From NCBI RefSeq assembly GCF_025938095.1, contig NZ_JAPCZF010000011.1, positions 43,340-107,339 of the forward strand: a DNA stretch of 64,000 nt. The letters are read 5' to 3'. The notes under the pieces were generated by a model. The model was not told the DNA's origin. It did not search any database and saw only the letters and a list, made by a program, of their open reading frames with translations. Positions 26,021 through 35,403 of this stretch are shown here, one piece after another (position 1 is the first letter of the stretch; each line of letters starts with the position of its first letter). This DNA comes from Novosphingobium sp. JCM 18896 (GTDB lineage: Bacteria > Pseudomonadota > Alphaproteobacteria > Sphingomonadales > Sphingomonadaceae). A program made the translations under genes and the position numbers.

Positions 26021-28834
26021 ATGAATGACGACCTGTCCGAAATATTCGTCGGCAACAGCGAGATGGCGGGGGTCATGCGAAACCACGCCTGGGCCGAGAC
26101 CGCGCTAGGAGATCCGCGCGGCTGGCCAGACGCGCTCAAGATACCGCTGCGCATGCTACTCACCTCGCGCTTCGAAATGTGGCTGGGCTGGGGTCCAGAC
26201 CTCTGCTTTTTCTACAACGACGCCTACATTCCGACGCTCGGGATCAAGCACCCGAGTATGCTCGGCCGGCCGTTTCGGGAGGTGTGGTCGGAGGTCTATG
26301 ATGAGGTAGCCGACCAGGTCGAGCGAGTGCAAGCAGGCCAGGCGACCTGGAACAGGTCTCTGTTGCTTCTGCTCGAGCGCAGCGGATACACCGAGGAGAC
26401 CTACCACAGCTTCTCCTACAGCCCACTCTACGAGGCCGACGGTGGCGTGGGCGGGCTGCTCTGCGTCGTGAGCGAGGACACGGCCCGCATCATTAGCGTG
26501 CGCCGGCTGGAGACGCTGAGCCGGCTCGGCACGGAGCTTTCAGGGGCTACGACGAAATCGTCGGTTCGCGCCGCAGTTCACTCGGCGTTCGAGACAAATC
26601 GCCGAGATTTTCCCTTCATTGCCGTCGCGATCGATGATCTGGTTGAGCCAGATGGCGATGACGAGGTCTTCGAGAAGATTGCCGCGGAGCTGGCAAGCGG
26701 CGTGAACGATGGCGCCACGATCATTTCGCTTCCCAGTTTAGGGTGGCCCTCCGGCGACTGGAAGCGGGAGCCCCGCGATGCGCTGGTCTTGGCGATTCCG
26801 GGACACGGCGGCGAGGCGGCTCTCGGGACCATCGTCCTTGGGCTCAATCCATATCGCGCTCATGGCGACAACGTCTTGGACATTGCTCAGCTCGCTGCAG
26901 CCCAGATCGGCAGTGCGCTCGCCAAAGTGATGGCGATCGATGGCGAACGACGCAGGGCGGACCGCATATGGACCATTTCTCGCGACCTCATCGTTGTGGT
27001 CGATGAGAAGGGTATATTTCGCTCGGTCAGCCCGGCTTGGACGCGAATCCTGGGGCACCCTATCGAAGAGGTCGTGGGCAAGCCATTCAGCGATTTCATG
27101 CACCCTGCCGACATCGCCCACAGCAAAGTGGCGCTGGAACGTGCTTTGGGTTCTGAAGAATTGTCGAACTACGAGAACCGCTTTCGCACCGACGAGGGAT
27201 TTTATCGGAGCTTCCAGTGGCACACGACGTCCGAAAATGGCTTCGTCTATGCCTACGGCCGTGACGTTACGGAAAGCCGGCAGGTCGAAGAGGCCCTGAG
27301 CGAAAGCGAAGAGCAATTCCGTCACCTCGTCCAGTCGGTCACCGACTATGCAATCTATATGATCGATCTCGATGGCTACGTCTCGAGCTGGAACGAGGGC
27401 GCACGGCGGATCAAAGGGTACGAGCCTGACGAGATCATCGGCGAACATTTCTCGCGGTTCTACACCGAAGTAGATCGGGCGATCGGCGAGCCTCAACGTG
27501 CTTTGGAAACAGCCCGTAACGAGGGCAGGTTCCTCGCCGAAGGCTGGCGGGTTCGCAAGGATGGCGAGCGCTTCCGCGCAAGCGTCGTAATCGATGCCGT
27601 GCGCGACGACAGAGGGCGCGCGATCGGCTTCGCCAAGATTACCCGCGACGTGACGGAGCGCGAGCGGACGCAGCGCGAACTTGAGGTTGCCCGCGAGACA
27701 CTGTTTCAATCGCAAAAGATGGATGCGATCGGACAACTGACAGGGGGTGTCGCGCACGATTTCAATAACCTGCTGATGGCGGTGATGAGCAGCCTCGAGC
27801 TCCTCGGCAAGCGGCTCCCGGCGGACCCACTTACGAAACGCCTGTTCGACAACGCTGTGGAGGGCGCGAAGCGCGGGGCGACCTTGACGCAGCGCATGCT
27901 GGCTTTCGCGCGCAGGCAGGATTTGCAGGTCGACCGGATCGATCTCTCGCAGTTGCTGTCGGGCATGAACGATCTCGTTCAGCGCTCGATAGGGCCCGAA
28001 TGGCCGATTTCTACGAGTTTCCCGCTCAAGCTCCCGCAAGTGTGCGCGGATGCTAACCAGCTCGAGATGGCGCTACTCAACCTGATCGTGAATGCCCGTG
28101 ACGCCAGCCCGGGCGGCGGCGCTATTCTGATTTCGGCGGCCTGCGAAGATGTTGCGGACGGTATGATCGATGATCTGTCTGCGGGCAGCTACGTGCGGAT
28201 GGGCGTCAAAGACAACGGGATCGGCATGGACGCCGATACGCTACAGCGCGCGACAGAGCCATTCTTCACAACGAAGGGCGTCGGCAAAGGCACCGGACTC
28301 GGGCTGCCGATGGTACACGGAATGGCCCGGCAGATCGGTGGTACGTTCCAGCTCCTCAGTGAGGTAGGTAGAGGCACGAGCGCAGTGATCTGGTTGCCTG
28401 TCGCGAACGCGGAGGCTGAGCCGGCTGATGACAGCCCCGTTCAGACAGACAGGCGGGGCACCCGGAGCTTGACAATTCTCGCGGTGGACGATGACGCGCT
28501 TGTCCTGATGAATACGGTCGCCTTGCTGGAGGACTTGGGGCACGACGTTATCGAGGCCAGTTCGGGACGGCAGGCTTTGGAGGTTTTCGCGGGCCAGCAC
28601 GACATCGATATGCTGATTACCGACCAGGCTATGCCCATGATGACCGGTGTGGAACTCATCGAGGCAATCGACGCCATTCGGCCTGGCACCCCCGCCATCA
28701 TCGCTAGCGGATATGGCGAAGGCGTCGAGGTTCCAGGTCGGGAGGTTGTAAGGCTCGGAAAGCCGTTCAATCAGTCACAGTTGGCCGATGCAGTGATTGA
28801 AGCCGTTGGGAGCAATGTGACACGTCATGGCTAG
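26021..28834 (+). CDS. Hybrid sensor histidine kinase (multi-PAS, HisKA, HATPase, receiver)
   Basis: 937 residues with no membrane helices, so cytoplasmic. Order: an N-terminal PAS-like region (residues 15-140, FEMWLGWGPDLCFFYNDAY), a GAF-like region, two PAS domains (about 310-425 and 435-555), HisKA with H579 in GGVAHDFNN, HATPase with NLIVNARDA, DNGIGM and GTGLGL, and a receiver with D868 in LITDQAMP. Such kinases pass phosphate to their own receiver, often as a control module. The ATG at 26021 starts the conserved part. No separate output regulator is adjacent. The signal is unknown. Confidence 0.92.
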   Translation: MNDDLSEIFVGNSEMAGVMRNHAWAETALGDPRGWPDALKIPLRMLLTSRFEMWLGWGPDLCFFYNDAYIPTLGIKHPSMLGRPFREVWSEVYDEVADQVERVQAGQATWNRSLLLLLERSGYTEETYHSFSYSPLYEADGGVGGLLCVVSEDTARIISVRRLETLSRLGTELSGATTKSSVRAAVHSAFETNRRDFPFIAVAIDDLVEPDGDDEVFEKIAAELASGVNDGATIISLPSLGWPSGDWKREPRDALVLAIPGHGGEAALGTIVLGLNPYRAHGDNVLDIAQLAAAQIGSALAKVMAIDGERRRADRIWTISRDLIVVVDEKGIFRSVSPAWTRILGHPIEEVVGKPFSDFMHPADIAHSKVALERALGSEELSNYENRFRTDEGFYRSFQWHTTSENGFVYAYGRDVTESRQVEEALSESEEQFRHLVQSVTDYAIYMIDLDGYVSSWNEGARRIKGYEPDEIIGEHFSRFYTEVDRAIGEPQRALETARNEGRFLAEGWRVRKDGERFRASVVIDAVRDDRGRAIGFAKITRDVTERERTQRELEVARETLFQSQKMDAIGQLTGGVAHDFNNLLMAVMSSLELLGKRLPADPLTKRLFDNAVEGAKRGATLTQRMLAFARRQDLQVDRIDLSQLLSGMNDLVQRSIGPEWPISTSFPLKLPQVCADANQLEMALLNLIVNARDASPGGGAILISAACEDVADGMIDDLSAGSYVRMGVKDNGIGMDADTLQRATEPFFTTKGVGKGTGLGLPMVHGMARQIGGTFQLLSEVGRGTSAVIWLPVANAEAEPADDSPVQTDRRGTRSLTILAVDDDALVLMNTVALLEDLGHDVIEASSGRQALEVFAGQHDIDMLITDQAMPMMTGVELIEAIDAIRPGTPAIIASGYGEGVEVPGREVVRLGKPFNQSQLADAVIEAVGSNVTRHG

Positions 28835-28946
28835 GCATGAGAGCGAATTGTGGCCCCTTCGCCGACAGACCGGACGCCCACCGCTTCGATCACTTTTTTC
28901 CAAAGTGGTCGTTGTTCATCTGCACCGCCAAGTCCAATGCGCTCGG

Positions 28947-30638
28947 TCAAAAGCTTCTAACCAGTCCGAAGTTCAGCTTCGGGCGATCATCTCCAGTGTC
29001 GTAGCGAGGGCCAGTGAGCGGCACGGCGAGTTCGAAAGTAGCGCCGAAGTTACGGGTCACATCCATCCGGAAGCCGCCGCCGGCTGAAGCCAATGAGCCT
29101 GCACCCGCGCCTCGTTGCTGATTGGAGAGGCTGCCGCCGTCGATGAAGGCATAAATCTGCGCGCGCTTTGCCAGACCCAGAGGATGGTCGATCAAATAGC
29201 GCAGTTCGGCGAGCCCCATCACGCCTTCATCCCCCGTGCGCTCGCCCCAGTCGTAACCGCGCAGGAAGGCTGTGCCGCCAAGGCTCGTTTCCTCGCTGAT
29301 CAGCAGGGGCTGCGACGCGACCTGGCCGGCAGCTGCCAGCCTCAGGCTGAACTTCCCACCCAGATCGGTGGTCCAGTCGCTCCAGGCAGACAAGGTGGTG
29401 AAGGTGCCGTCAGCATCGCGGCGAGAGGCGAGGGGATCGCCGGGCCGAGTGGCGCCGAGCAAGCCCATGCCTTGGGTGAGGGTCGTGCTGACGCGCAGAC
29501 GACCTCCTGCCAGCGCGCTATTGCCGTAGATGGTCATCCGCGCGGTCGCGACCTTGTCGTTGCGGATCAGCAGGCCGCTACGCCATTGCGATAGCTCGCG
29601 GAAGCCGAGCTCGCCCTCGAGCCAGAAGCTCGCGCGGCGCCGGCGGAGCAGCGGCTGCAGCAGGCTGCCGGCCACGTACCACGAACGGTTGCGCAGATCG
29701 AAGGGGGCGAGATAGGCGGCGGGACGGGTAGTCGAGATCGCGCCGGACACGGCCAGTTCGGTGCCTGCGGCGCTGATCCGTTTGGCATAGCGCGCGTAGC
29801 CGAACTGGAGTTCGCGAGGCTGCGCGGGCGCGGTCGAATAGGATAGCGTCAGCGAATCGTCGGACGCGAAAAGGCCGTTGAAGTCGGCCTCGATCCGCAC
29901 CTGTTCACGCCCGATCGGCCGGGTGCCTTGGTTCGAGAACGCGAGACGGGCCTGGAAGCGGTCATGCCTGGCGTCGACCAGCAATACGCCCTTGCCGCCT
30001 TCGCGCAGGTAGCGGCTGCCACCTATGCGTACGCCGTCGATGTCGCTGGCGATGAGCAGGCGGCGTTCTACCTCAGCCAGCCGTGCTGGCTTGCCGTCGA
30101 TCAGCGCCGCCAGCGCACGGCGCACGGCGGCCGGAGCAGTCCGGGTGAAGCGTACCTCGTCAATGCGACCCTCATCGACTTTGACGACGAGGATACCCGT
30201 GGTCAGCCGTTGCGGCTCAATCCAGGCTGAAGCGAAGGCGAAACCTTTAGCGCGCAGACGTGCGGCGATGGCCTCGGTCAGCTCCTTCAGTTCGGCGGGC
30301 GATAAGGTCCGACCGATCCGCGCCGCGACGATGTCGGAGAAGTCGGCGGGAGAGAGAGATTGGAGGCCCGACAGCGAAATCGCGCCGACCAAGATCGCGG
30401 TGTGTCCAGTCGCGGCCATCTGTGCCTCGGGCGCCTCGATGGCGACAGAGGCCTGCGGCGCGGGCTCGATCTCGCTGATGCGCTGGCGGTCGGTGGCGAT
30501 CAGAGTCGAGTCCGCGCGGCCCGCGGCGTCATTGCCCTGGGCCTGAGCCTCAGCTGGCACGGTGCATAGCAAGAGTACACCCAGCAAGGCGGTCTGTGTA
30601 GCAATCCGGCGCAGGCTCTCGGGGCGTTTCATCGCCAT
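28947..30638 (-). CDS. Two-partner secretion pore (TpsB; FhaC/ShlB/HecB family)
   Basis: 563 residues. A signal peptide (to about residue 33, AEAQAQ) is followed by a low-complexity linker, a POTRA-type domain with ILVVKVDEGRIDEVRFT (about residues 150-170), and a sixteen-strand barrel. The barrel keeps the loop-6 motif LRGYDWGE, and the chain ends in FGLVRSF with terminal Phe. TpsB pores export a large beta-helical partner across the outer membrane. No FHA-type TpsA gene is nearby. The neighbour facing it across 149 bases is the FecR repeat protein, a possible unusual partner. Confidence 0.88.
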   Translation of the reverse strand: MAMKRPESLRRIATQTALLGVLLLCTVPAEAQAQGNDAAGRADSTLIATDRQRISEIEPAPQASVAIEAPEAQMAATGHTAILVGAISLSGLQSLSPADFSDIVAARIGRTLSPAELKELTEAIAARLRAKGFAFASAWIEPQRLTTGILVVKVDEGRIDEVRFTRTAPAAVRRALAALIDGKPARLAEVERRLLIASDIDGVRIGGSRYLREGGKGVLLVDARHDRFQARLAFSNQGTRPIGREQVRIEADFNGLFASDDSLTLSYSTAPAQPRELQFGYARYAKRISAAGTELAVSGAISTTRPAAYLAPFDLRNRSWYVAGSLLQPLLRRRRASFWLEGELGFRELSQWRSGLLIRNDKVATARMTIYGNSALAGGRLRVSTTLTQGMGLLGATRPGDPLASRRDADGTFTTLSAWSDWTTDLGGKFSLRLAAAGQVASQPLLISEETSLGGTAFLRGYDWGERTGDEGVMGLAELRYLIDHPLGLAKRAQIYAFIDGGSLSNQQRGAGAGSLASAGGGFRMDVTRNFGATFELAVPLTGPRYDTGDDRPKLNFGLVRSF

Positions 30639-30787
30639 GGACCTAGTGGGTAAGCTGTTACGAATTCGTCAAAATTTCTCCAAATTAACCATATGCGCAA
30701 ACGACGATGCAATGGTGGCAGGCCTAGCAATCGGCGCAATGGGAAGAGACCGTTGGGATACGGTTAGTCTCTAGATGAGGGTCCGTA
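30639..30787. promoter_or_regulatory. Shared divergent promoter region of the TpsB and FecR genes
   Basis: 149 bases with a relatively AT-rich centre (around 30660-30690) between two divergent, likely functionally linked genes. No exact promoter hexamers or operator could be named with confidence. Confidence 0.4.
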
Positions 30788-32452
30788 ATGCGCGCATTGT
30801 TGAAATCGTTTGCCATTCTTTTGGCGCTTTGCTTCGCGCAAACAGCATGGGCCGATGCCGCCTCGCCCGATTGGCTTGTCAGTGAAGCCAGCGGTTCGGT
30901 CACGATTACACAGCAGGGTCGAACTCAGCCGGCAGTTCGGGGTTCGCGGATCGCGCCGGGCGCGACGGTTTCGACCGCTCCGGGGGGGCGAGCGGTGATC
31001 GTTCACGGTCGCGATTTCGTCACGGTCTCGCCGGGTAGCCGCGTGCGCGTTCCGGCCATCGCCGAGCGCCGCGGCTTGTTCCAGGTCATTCAGGAATGGG
31101 GCAACGCGATCTTCCAGATCGAGAAACAGGGCGCACCGCATTTCGGCGTGCAGACCCCCTATCTCGCGGCCGTGGTCAAAGGCACGACCTTCTCGATCAC
31201 CGTTACGGGCGAGGGGACTTCGCTGCAGGTCGTCGAAGGCGCGGTCGAGACATCGACGCTCGACGGCGGCGCCAGCGAAATTATCCGCCCAGGCATGGTG
31301 GCCAGCGTCGGCAGCTCGGATCTGTTCCGTCTGACCGTGCAGGGGCAGGAAACGCGTCAGATCGATTCGCCGCAGCGCGACATGCCGCCTGCGGTCGACG
31401 CCGCGCCAGCAGCCGCGCAAGCGGCAGAGCCCCAGGCCAATGCGGCCGATACCGGTTTGACGGACGGCGGTCTGCGGGAGATCGGGAGCGGCGAGGTCTA
31501 CGACAGCCAGGTGATTTCGAGCCCGATAGTCGCCAAGCCAGTGGATCTCGGTCAGGCGACCGGCGGCCTCGTCGGCGGCAATGCCGTCGTTCAGCTCGCG
31601 AGCGTCGATGCCGTCGCGGTTCGGGATCTCGGGCGGGGAGAGGATCGCGCTCTGGATAGCCCTTCGGTTGGAAATCCGCAGCTCGCGATCGCCGATGCCG
31701 GCCAGGGTGCTCCTGGAGCTTCCGTCGGCGCGACGCCCGGACAGGGCATTGGCAACGGCGGCAATAACGACAACGCCAACGGCCAGAACAATGGCAATGG
31801 CCAGAACAATGGCAATGGTGGCAATTCCGGTAACAACGGTCTCGGACTGGGGCTCGGCGTGGGGAACGCCGGTGTCGAGGTCGGGCTTGGCAATTCCGGC
31901 AACGGCAACACGAACTCGGGCAATGGCGGCAGCGGCAACAACGGGAACGGCAACGCCAACGGCCAGAACAATGGCAATGGCCAGAACAATGGCAATGGTG
32001 GCAATTCCGGTAACAACGGCCTCGGACTGGGGCTCGGCGTAGGGAACGCCGGTGTGGAGGTCGGGCTTGGCAATTCCGGCAACGGCAACACGAAGTCGGG
32101 CGACGGTGTCAGCGGTAATAATGGCAACGGCAATGCCAACGGCCAGGATAACGGCAATGGCGGCAATTCCGGCAACAACGGTCTGGGACTGGGGATTGGC
32201 GTGGGGAACACCGGTGTCGAGGTGGGGCTCGGCAATTCGGGCAACGGCAATACGAACTCGGGCAACGGCAACAGCGGCAACAATGGCAATGGCAACGCCA
32301 ATGGCCAGAACAACGGAAATGGCAGCTCGAGCGGGAGCACCGATCTGACCCTTGGCGTGGGCGTAAGCGTTGGCGGGAATGGGCTGGGACTTGGCCTGGG
32401 GCTCGGCAGCTCTGGCAAGGGAAACGGCCAAGGTAACGGCAATGGCAAGTAA
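30788..32452 (+). CDS. Exported FecR-domain protein with Gly/Asn tandem repeats
   Basis: 554 residues. The signal peptide is MRALLKSFAILLALCFAQTAWA. Residues 30-185 form a FecR domain (VSEASGSVTITQQGR, GGRAVIVHGRDFVTVSPGS, FGVQTPYLAAVVKGTTF). An Ala/Pro/Asp linker leads to a 230-residue tail of Gly-Asn runs (NGNGQNNGNGGNSGNNG) alternating with a hydrophobic block LGLGLGVGNAGVEVGLGNSG, with a 60-residue period. No membrane anchor follows, so it is likely secreted or surface-bound. The CHASE2-EAL gene begins at the next base after its stop. The repeat may build a matrix or adhesin. Confidence 0.85.
   Translation: MRALLKSFAILLALCFAQTAWADAASPDWLVSEASGSVTITQQGRTQPAVRGSRIAPGATVSTAPGGRAVIVHGRDFVTVSPGSRVRVPAIAERRGLFQVIQEWGNAIFQIEKQGAPHFGVQTPYLAAVVKGTTFSITVTGEGTSLQVVEGAVETSTLDGGASEIIRPGMVASVGSSDLFRLTVQGQETRQIDSPQRDMPPAVDAAPAAAQAAEPQANAADTGLTDGGLREIGSGEVYDSQVISSPIVAKPVDLGQATGGLVGGNAVVQLASVDAVAVRDLGRGEDRALDSPSVGNPQLAIADAGQGAPGASVGATPGQGIGNGGNNDNANGQNNGNGQNNGNGGNSGNNGLGLGLGVGNAGVEVGLGNSGNGNTNSGNGGSGNNGNGNANGQNNGNGQNNGNGGNSGNNGLGLGLGVGNAGVEVGLGNSGNGNTKSGDGVSGNNGNGNANGQDNGNGGNSGNNGLGLGIGVGNTGVEVGLGNSGNGNTNSGNGNSGNNGNGNANGQNNGNGSSSGSTDLTLGVGVSVGGNGLGLGLGLGSSGKGNGQGNGNGK
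31771..32330 (+). repeat. 180-bp in-frame tandem repeat inside the FecR gene
   Basis: Copies begin at 31771, 31951 and 32131, exactly 180 bases apart. A partial fourth begins near 32293, one 18-base Gly-Gln-Asn unit short. Within each unit a smaller 18-base motif is also repeated. Copies 1 and 2 are nearly identical; copy 3 has diverged more. Confidence 0.9.
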
Positions 32453-34804
32453 GTGCAGGCATCGCCCGTGGGGCGCGTTCGGGTGACGGACGCGCTGCGT
32501 CCCCTAGCGCGACATTGGCGTCTCGTCGCTCTGGCTCTCAGCGCCGCGTTCGGCGTTTTCGCCGCGCTTTCAGGCTTTGCTCGGTCGCCCGAGCAGACGT
32601 TGTCGGCCGCCAGTGCGCAATTGCGTCGCCACCCGGCCAGCGGCGATGTCCAGATCGTCGAGATCGATGCCCGCAGTATCGCGGCGATCGATCGCTGGCC
32701 TTGGCCGCGCCGCAACTATGCCGCGTTAGTCGATCGCTTGCGCCGCGCGGGCGCCGCGTCGATCGCCTTCGACGTGGACTTCTCTTCGCATTCCGATCCG
32801 CAAGACGATGCCGCTTTCGCCGCTGCACTGGCGCGTCCGGGCATCCCCGTCATCCTGCCGACGTTCGGTCAGAAAGCCGGCGGCGGGCGCGCGGGCTGGA
32901 CCGACTCGCTACCGATCCCGGCGCTTCGCGAACATGCCGCGCTTGCCGCCGTATCGATCCTACCCGATGCCGACGGTGCCGTCCGCCGTGCGCCGATTGC
33001 CACCATGACCGACGGTCTGCCGCGCCCTTCTCTTTCGGCGATGATCGCGGGAATTTCGGGCGGCGCGGCGGATAGCAACTTTCCGGTCGATTATGCGATC
33101 GATCCCGCAACGATCCCCCGGCACTCTTTCATCGACATTCGCGACGGGCAATTCGATCCGGCGGCAATCGCTGGCAAGCGGATCTTGATCGGTGCGACGG
33201 CGATCGAGATGGGAGACCGCTATGCCGTGCCCAATTACGGCGTGATTCCCGGTGTGGTAATCCAGGCGATTGCGGCGGAGACTTTGCGCGCTGGCGTCCC
33301 GCGGGAAGGCGGCTGGGTACTGCCTCTGCTCTTCGCGCTCCTTTGCGGCTGGGGAATTCTCCATCTGCGCCGGAGCGAGGCCCTATTCGTCGCGGTCGTC
33401 ACAGCACCGCTGGCCCTGTTCGGCCTGTCGGTCATTGCACGTGCGCTTCTCGCGAGCCGATTTCCGGTCGTACCAGGCCTTGTCGCGCTGACGAGCCTGA
33501 GTGCGGCCGCCTATATCATGCGCATCCTTGTGGGGGCGCGCAAACGCCGCTTCGAAGACCCCGCCACCGGTCTGCCGAACCGTCATGCGATGCGGGGCGC
33601 TGTACGGGCGAACGCGGGATTGGGCGTCGTCGCGGCGCGCTTCGCCGAATATGACAAGGTCGCCAGCGCACTCGGCGATCGGGCGACCGTGGACTTGATC
33701 CATCGCGTGTGCGAGCGCATAGCCATGATAACCTGCGGGGCGACCGTCTTCCGGGTGGAGCACCGCGTGCTGGCCTGGCAGTGCGATGATGCCGAGCAGC
33801 TCGAGATCGCACTGTCGACGCTTCGTGCTTTGATGCTCAGCCCGGTGGAGGTCGCCGGCCGCCGCGTTGACGTCTCGCTCGTCTATGGGTTCTCGCCTGC
33901 CCGGGCGAACGAGGACGCCGATGGCACGATTGCCCGTGCGTTGCTGGCCGCGGACCAGGCCCTTGCTCTCGGGCAGAACTGGCAGGTGCACCACGCGGAG
34001 GACGACGAAACCGTCGATCGCGAGCTCTCGCTGCTTGGCGAGCTCGACGAGGCAATCGCCAATCACGAACTTGACGTATACTATCAGCCCAAGCTGTGCC
34101 TCAAGACCAACCTGATCACCAGCGTCGAGGCGCTGGTGCGTTGGAATCACCCCACTCGCGGCCCGCTTCGCCCAGACCTGTTCGTTCCTCTGGCGGAGCG
34201 CAATGGTCGCATCGCCGGGCTGACGCTCCATGTGCTCGAGCGCACCATCAGCGATCTGCATGCCTGGAATGAGCAGGGGCATGCGATGACGGCAGCCGTC
34301 AACCTTTCAGCCAAACTGCTCAATTCCGCAACGTTCCTCGCCGATCTTCGTCACCTCATAGAAACCAGCGGCATCGCCCCTCACGTTCTTACCTTCGAGG
34401 TCACGGAATCGGCGGCGATGAGCGATGCGACTGAAGCCGCCGCGGCGCTGGAATCGTTCCAGGCGATGGGCATCGCCATCTCGATCGATGATTACGGCAC
34501 CGGCCAGTCGACGCTGAGCTACCTCAAGCAGCTTCCGCTCGACGAGCTGAAGATCGATCGCAGCTTCGTTCAGTTCGCACATCAGAATCGCAGCGACGGA
34601 GTTCTGGTCCAGTCGACGATCAATCTCGCGCACGAACTCGGCCTCAAGGTCGTGGCGGAAGGTGTCGAAGATCCTGAGTGCATGGCATTCCTGCGCGCAG
34701 CGGGTTGCGACATGATCCAGGGCTATCTGATCAGCAAGGCGGTTCCGGCAAGAGAGCTTTCGGCCTTGCTGGAGCGACCCGTAGCCGTAGCCGTAGCCGC
34801 GTGA
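32453..34804 (+). CDS. CHASE2 sensor with degenerate GGDEF and intact EAL domain (c-di-GMP phosphodiesterase)
   Basis: 783 residues. One N-terminal membrane helix leads to a periplasmic CHASE2 domain (about 55-290: IVEIDARSIAAIDRWPWPR, AFDVDFSS, KRILIGATA), then three membrane helices (290-365). The GGDEF region has RVEHR where GGDEF should be, so it cannot make c-di-GMP. The EAL domain keeps EALVRW, NLSAKLL, FEVTES, DDYGTG, LKIDRSF and VAEGVED, consistent with activity. The GTG start abuts the FecR stop codon, so synthesis is coupled. It should lower c-di-GMP on a periplasmic cue, perhaps linked to the FecR protein. Confidence 0.9.
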   Translation: MQASPVGRVRVTDALRPLARHWRLVALALSAAFGVFAALSGFARSPEQTLSAASAQLRRHPASGDVQIVEIDARSIAAIDRWPWPRRNYAALVDRLRRAGAASIAFDVDFSSHSDPQDDAAFAAALARPGIPVILPTFGQKAGGGRAGWTDSLPIPALREHAALAAVSILPDADGAVRRAPIATMTDGLPRPSLSAMIAGISGGAADSNFPVDYAIDPATIPRHSFIDIRDGQFDPAAIAGKRILIGATAIEMGDRYAVPNYGVIPGVVIQAIAAETLRAGVPREGGWVLPLLFALLCGWGILHLRRSEALFVAVVTAPLALFGLSVIARALLASRFPVVPGLVALTSLSAAAYIMRILVGARKRRFEDPATGLPNRHAMRGAVRANAGLGVVAARFAEYDKVASALGDRATVDLIHRVCERIAMITCGATVFRVEHRVLAWQCDDAEQLEIALSTLRALMLSPVEVAGRRVDVSLVYGFSPARANEDADGTIARALLAADQALALGQNWQVHHAEDDETVDRELSLLGELDEAIANHELDVYYQPKLCLKTNLITSVEALVRWNHPTRGPLRPDLFVPLAERNGRIAGLTLHVLERTISDLHAWNEQGHAMTAAVNLSAKLLNSATFLADLRHLIETSGIAPHVLTFEVTESAAMSDATEAAAALESFQAMGIAISIDDYGTGQSTLSYLKQLPLDELKIDRSFVQFAHQNRSDGVLVQSTINLAHELGLKVVAEGVEDPECMAFLRAAGCDMIQGYLISKAVPARELSALLERPVAVAVAA

Positions 34805-35403
34805 TAATGCATGCCGCGCACATGTGCTCGTTGTCCGAAGAAATCGACTGTGTGCAGTTTTATACTGACTTCGATGATATCGGGTATGATACGTACGCTT
34901 GGTTGGGGGCGCTCTCAGGTTCCGTTACCCCGGTAGCCTGACGTGTCCCCAACTTAGTCCCCAGAGACCCGCCTGACCCGCCCGTCCGAGCATAAGGCGC
35001 CGCCTCGATTGCATGCAGATCTTCATCGGGCGCGTGAGGTCCAACTCATGTGCCGTCCTCTGATCGCCTTTGACGCCGACAAACAGGTTGTTTGCCTGGC
35101 GACACGCAAACGAGAGATCGGCCATAATTCGGAAGCGATCCTGCAGAAGCTCGACGCTATATTTTTTTGTTTGGTTTGTATTGCGATGTAGATCGCCCCG
35201 TTCTTCATGCTTGCTGGCATTCTATTGGCGTTCATCAGCAAGGTTCATGCTGGCGTATATAGCCAAAGTGTCTTCGGTCCTCCTAAAACGGCGCCGTCGC
35301 CCAAGCCGCTGTCACTCAATCAATTATCATCGAGTAGGCCGCATCATTGGTTTGCAACCTGCTCAACAAGAGCCAGCGAGTGGTGGAGAGGTGTAGCTTG
35401 GCC
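34805..35403. other. Intergenic stretch of about 600 bases between convergent genes
   Basis: No convincing gene was seen. Just before it, the EAL gene ends in three copies of GTAGCC (34781-34798), a short hexamer repeat. The rest shows no strong hairpin or family match. Confidence 0.35.

Noticed and set aside
26738..28039. 433-codon minus-strand frame inside the hybrid kinase gene
   Set aside because: Shadow of a well-recognised multi-domain kinase.
28880..28930. CACTTT/AAAGTG hairpin between the hybrid kinase and TpsB genes
   Set aside because: Short stem with no T tract after it on either strand; not strong enough to call a terminator.
30764..32431. 555-codon minus-strand frame opposite the FecR gene
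   Set aside because: It is the shadow of the Gly/Asn repeat; its Ala/Val/Ile repeat has no start signal and the plus-strand gene has a signal peptide and FecR domain.
31591..32715. Pro/Leu-rich 374-codon minus-strand frame
   Set aside because: Product of the reversed repeat DNA with a biased composition of a few residues; not a protein gene.
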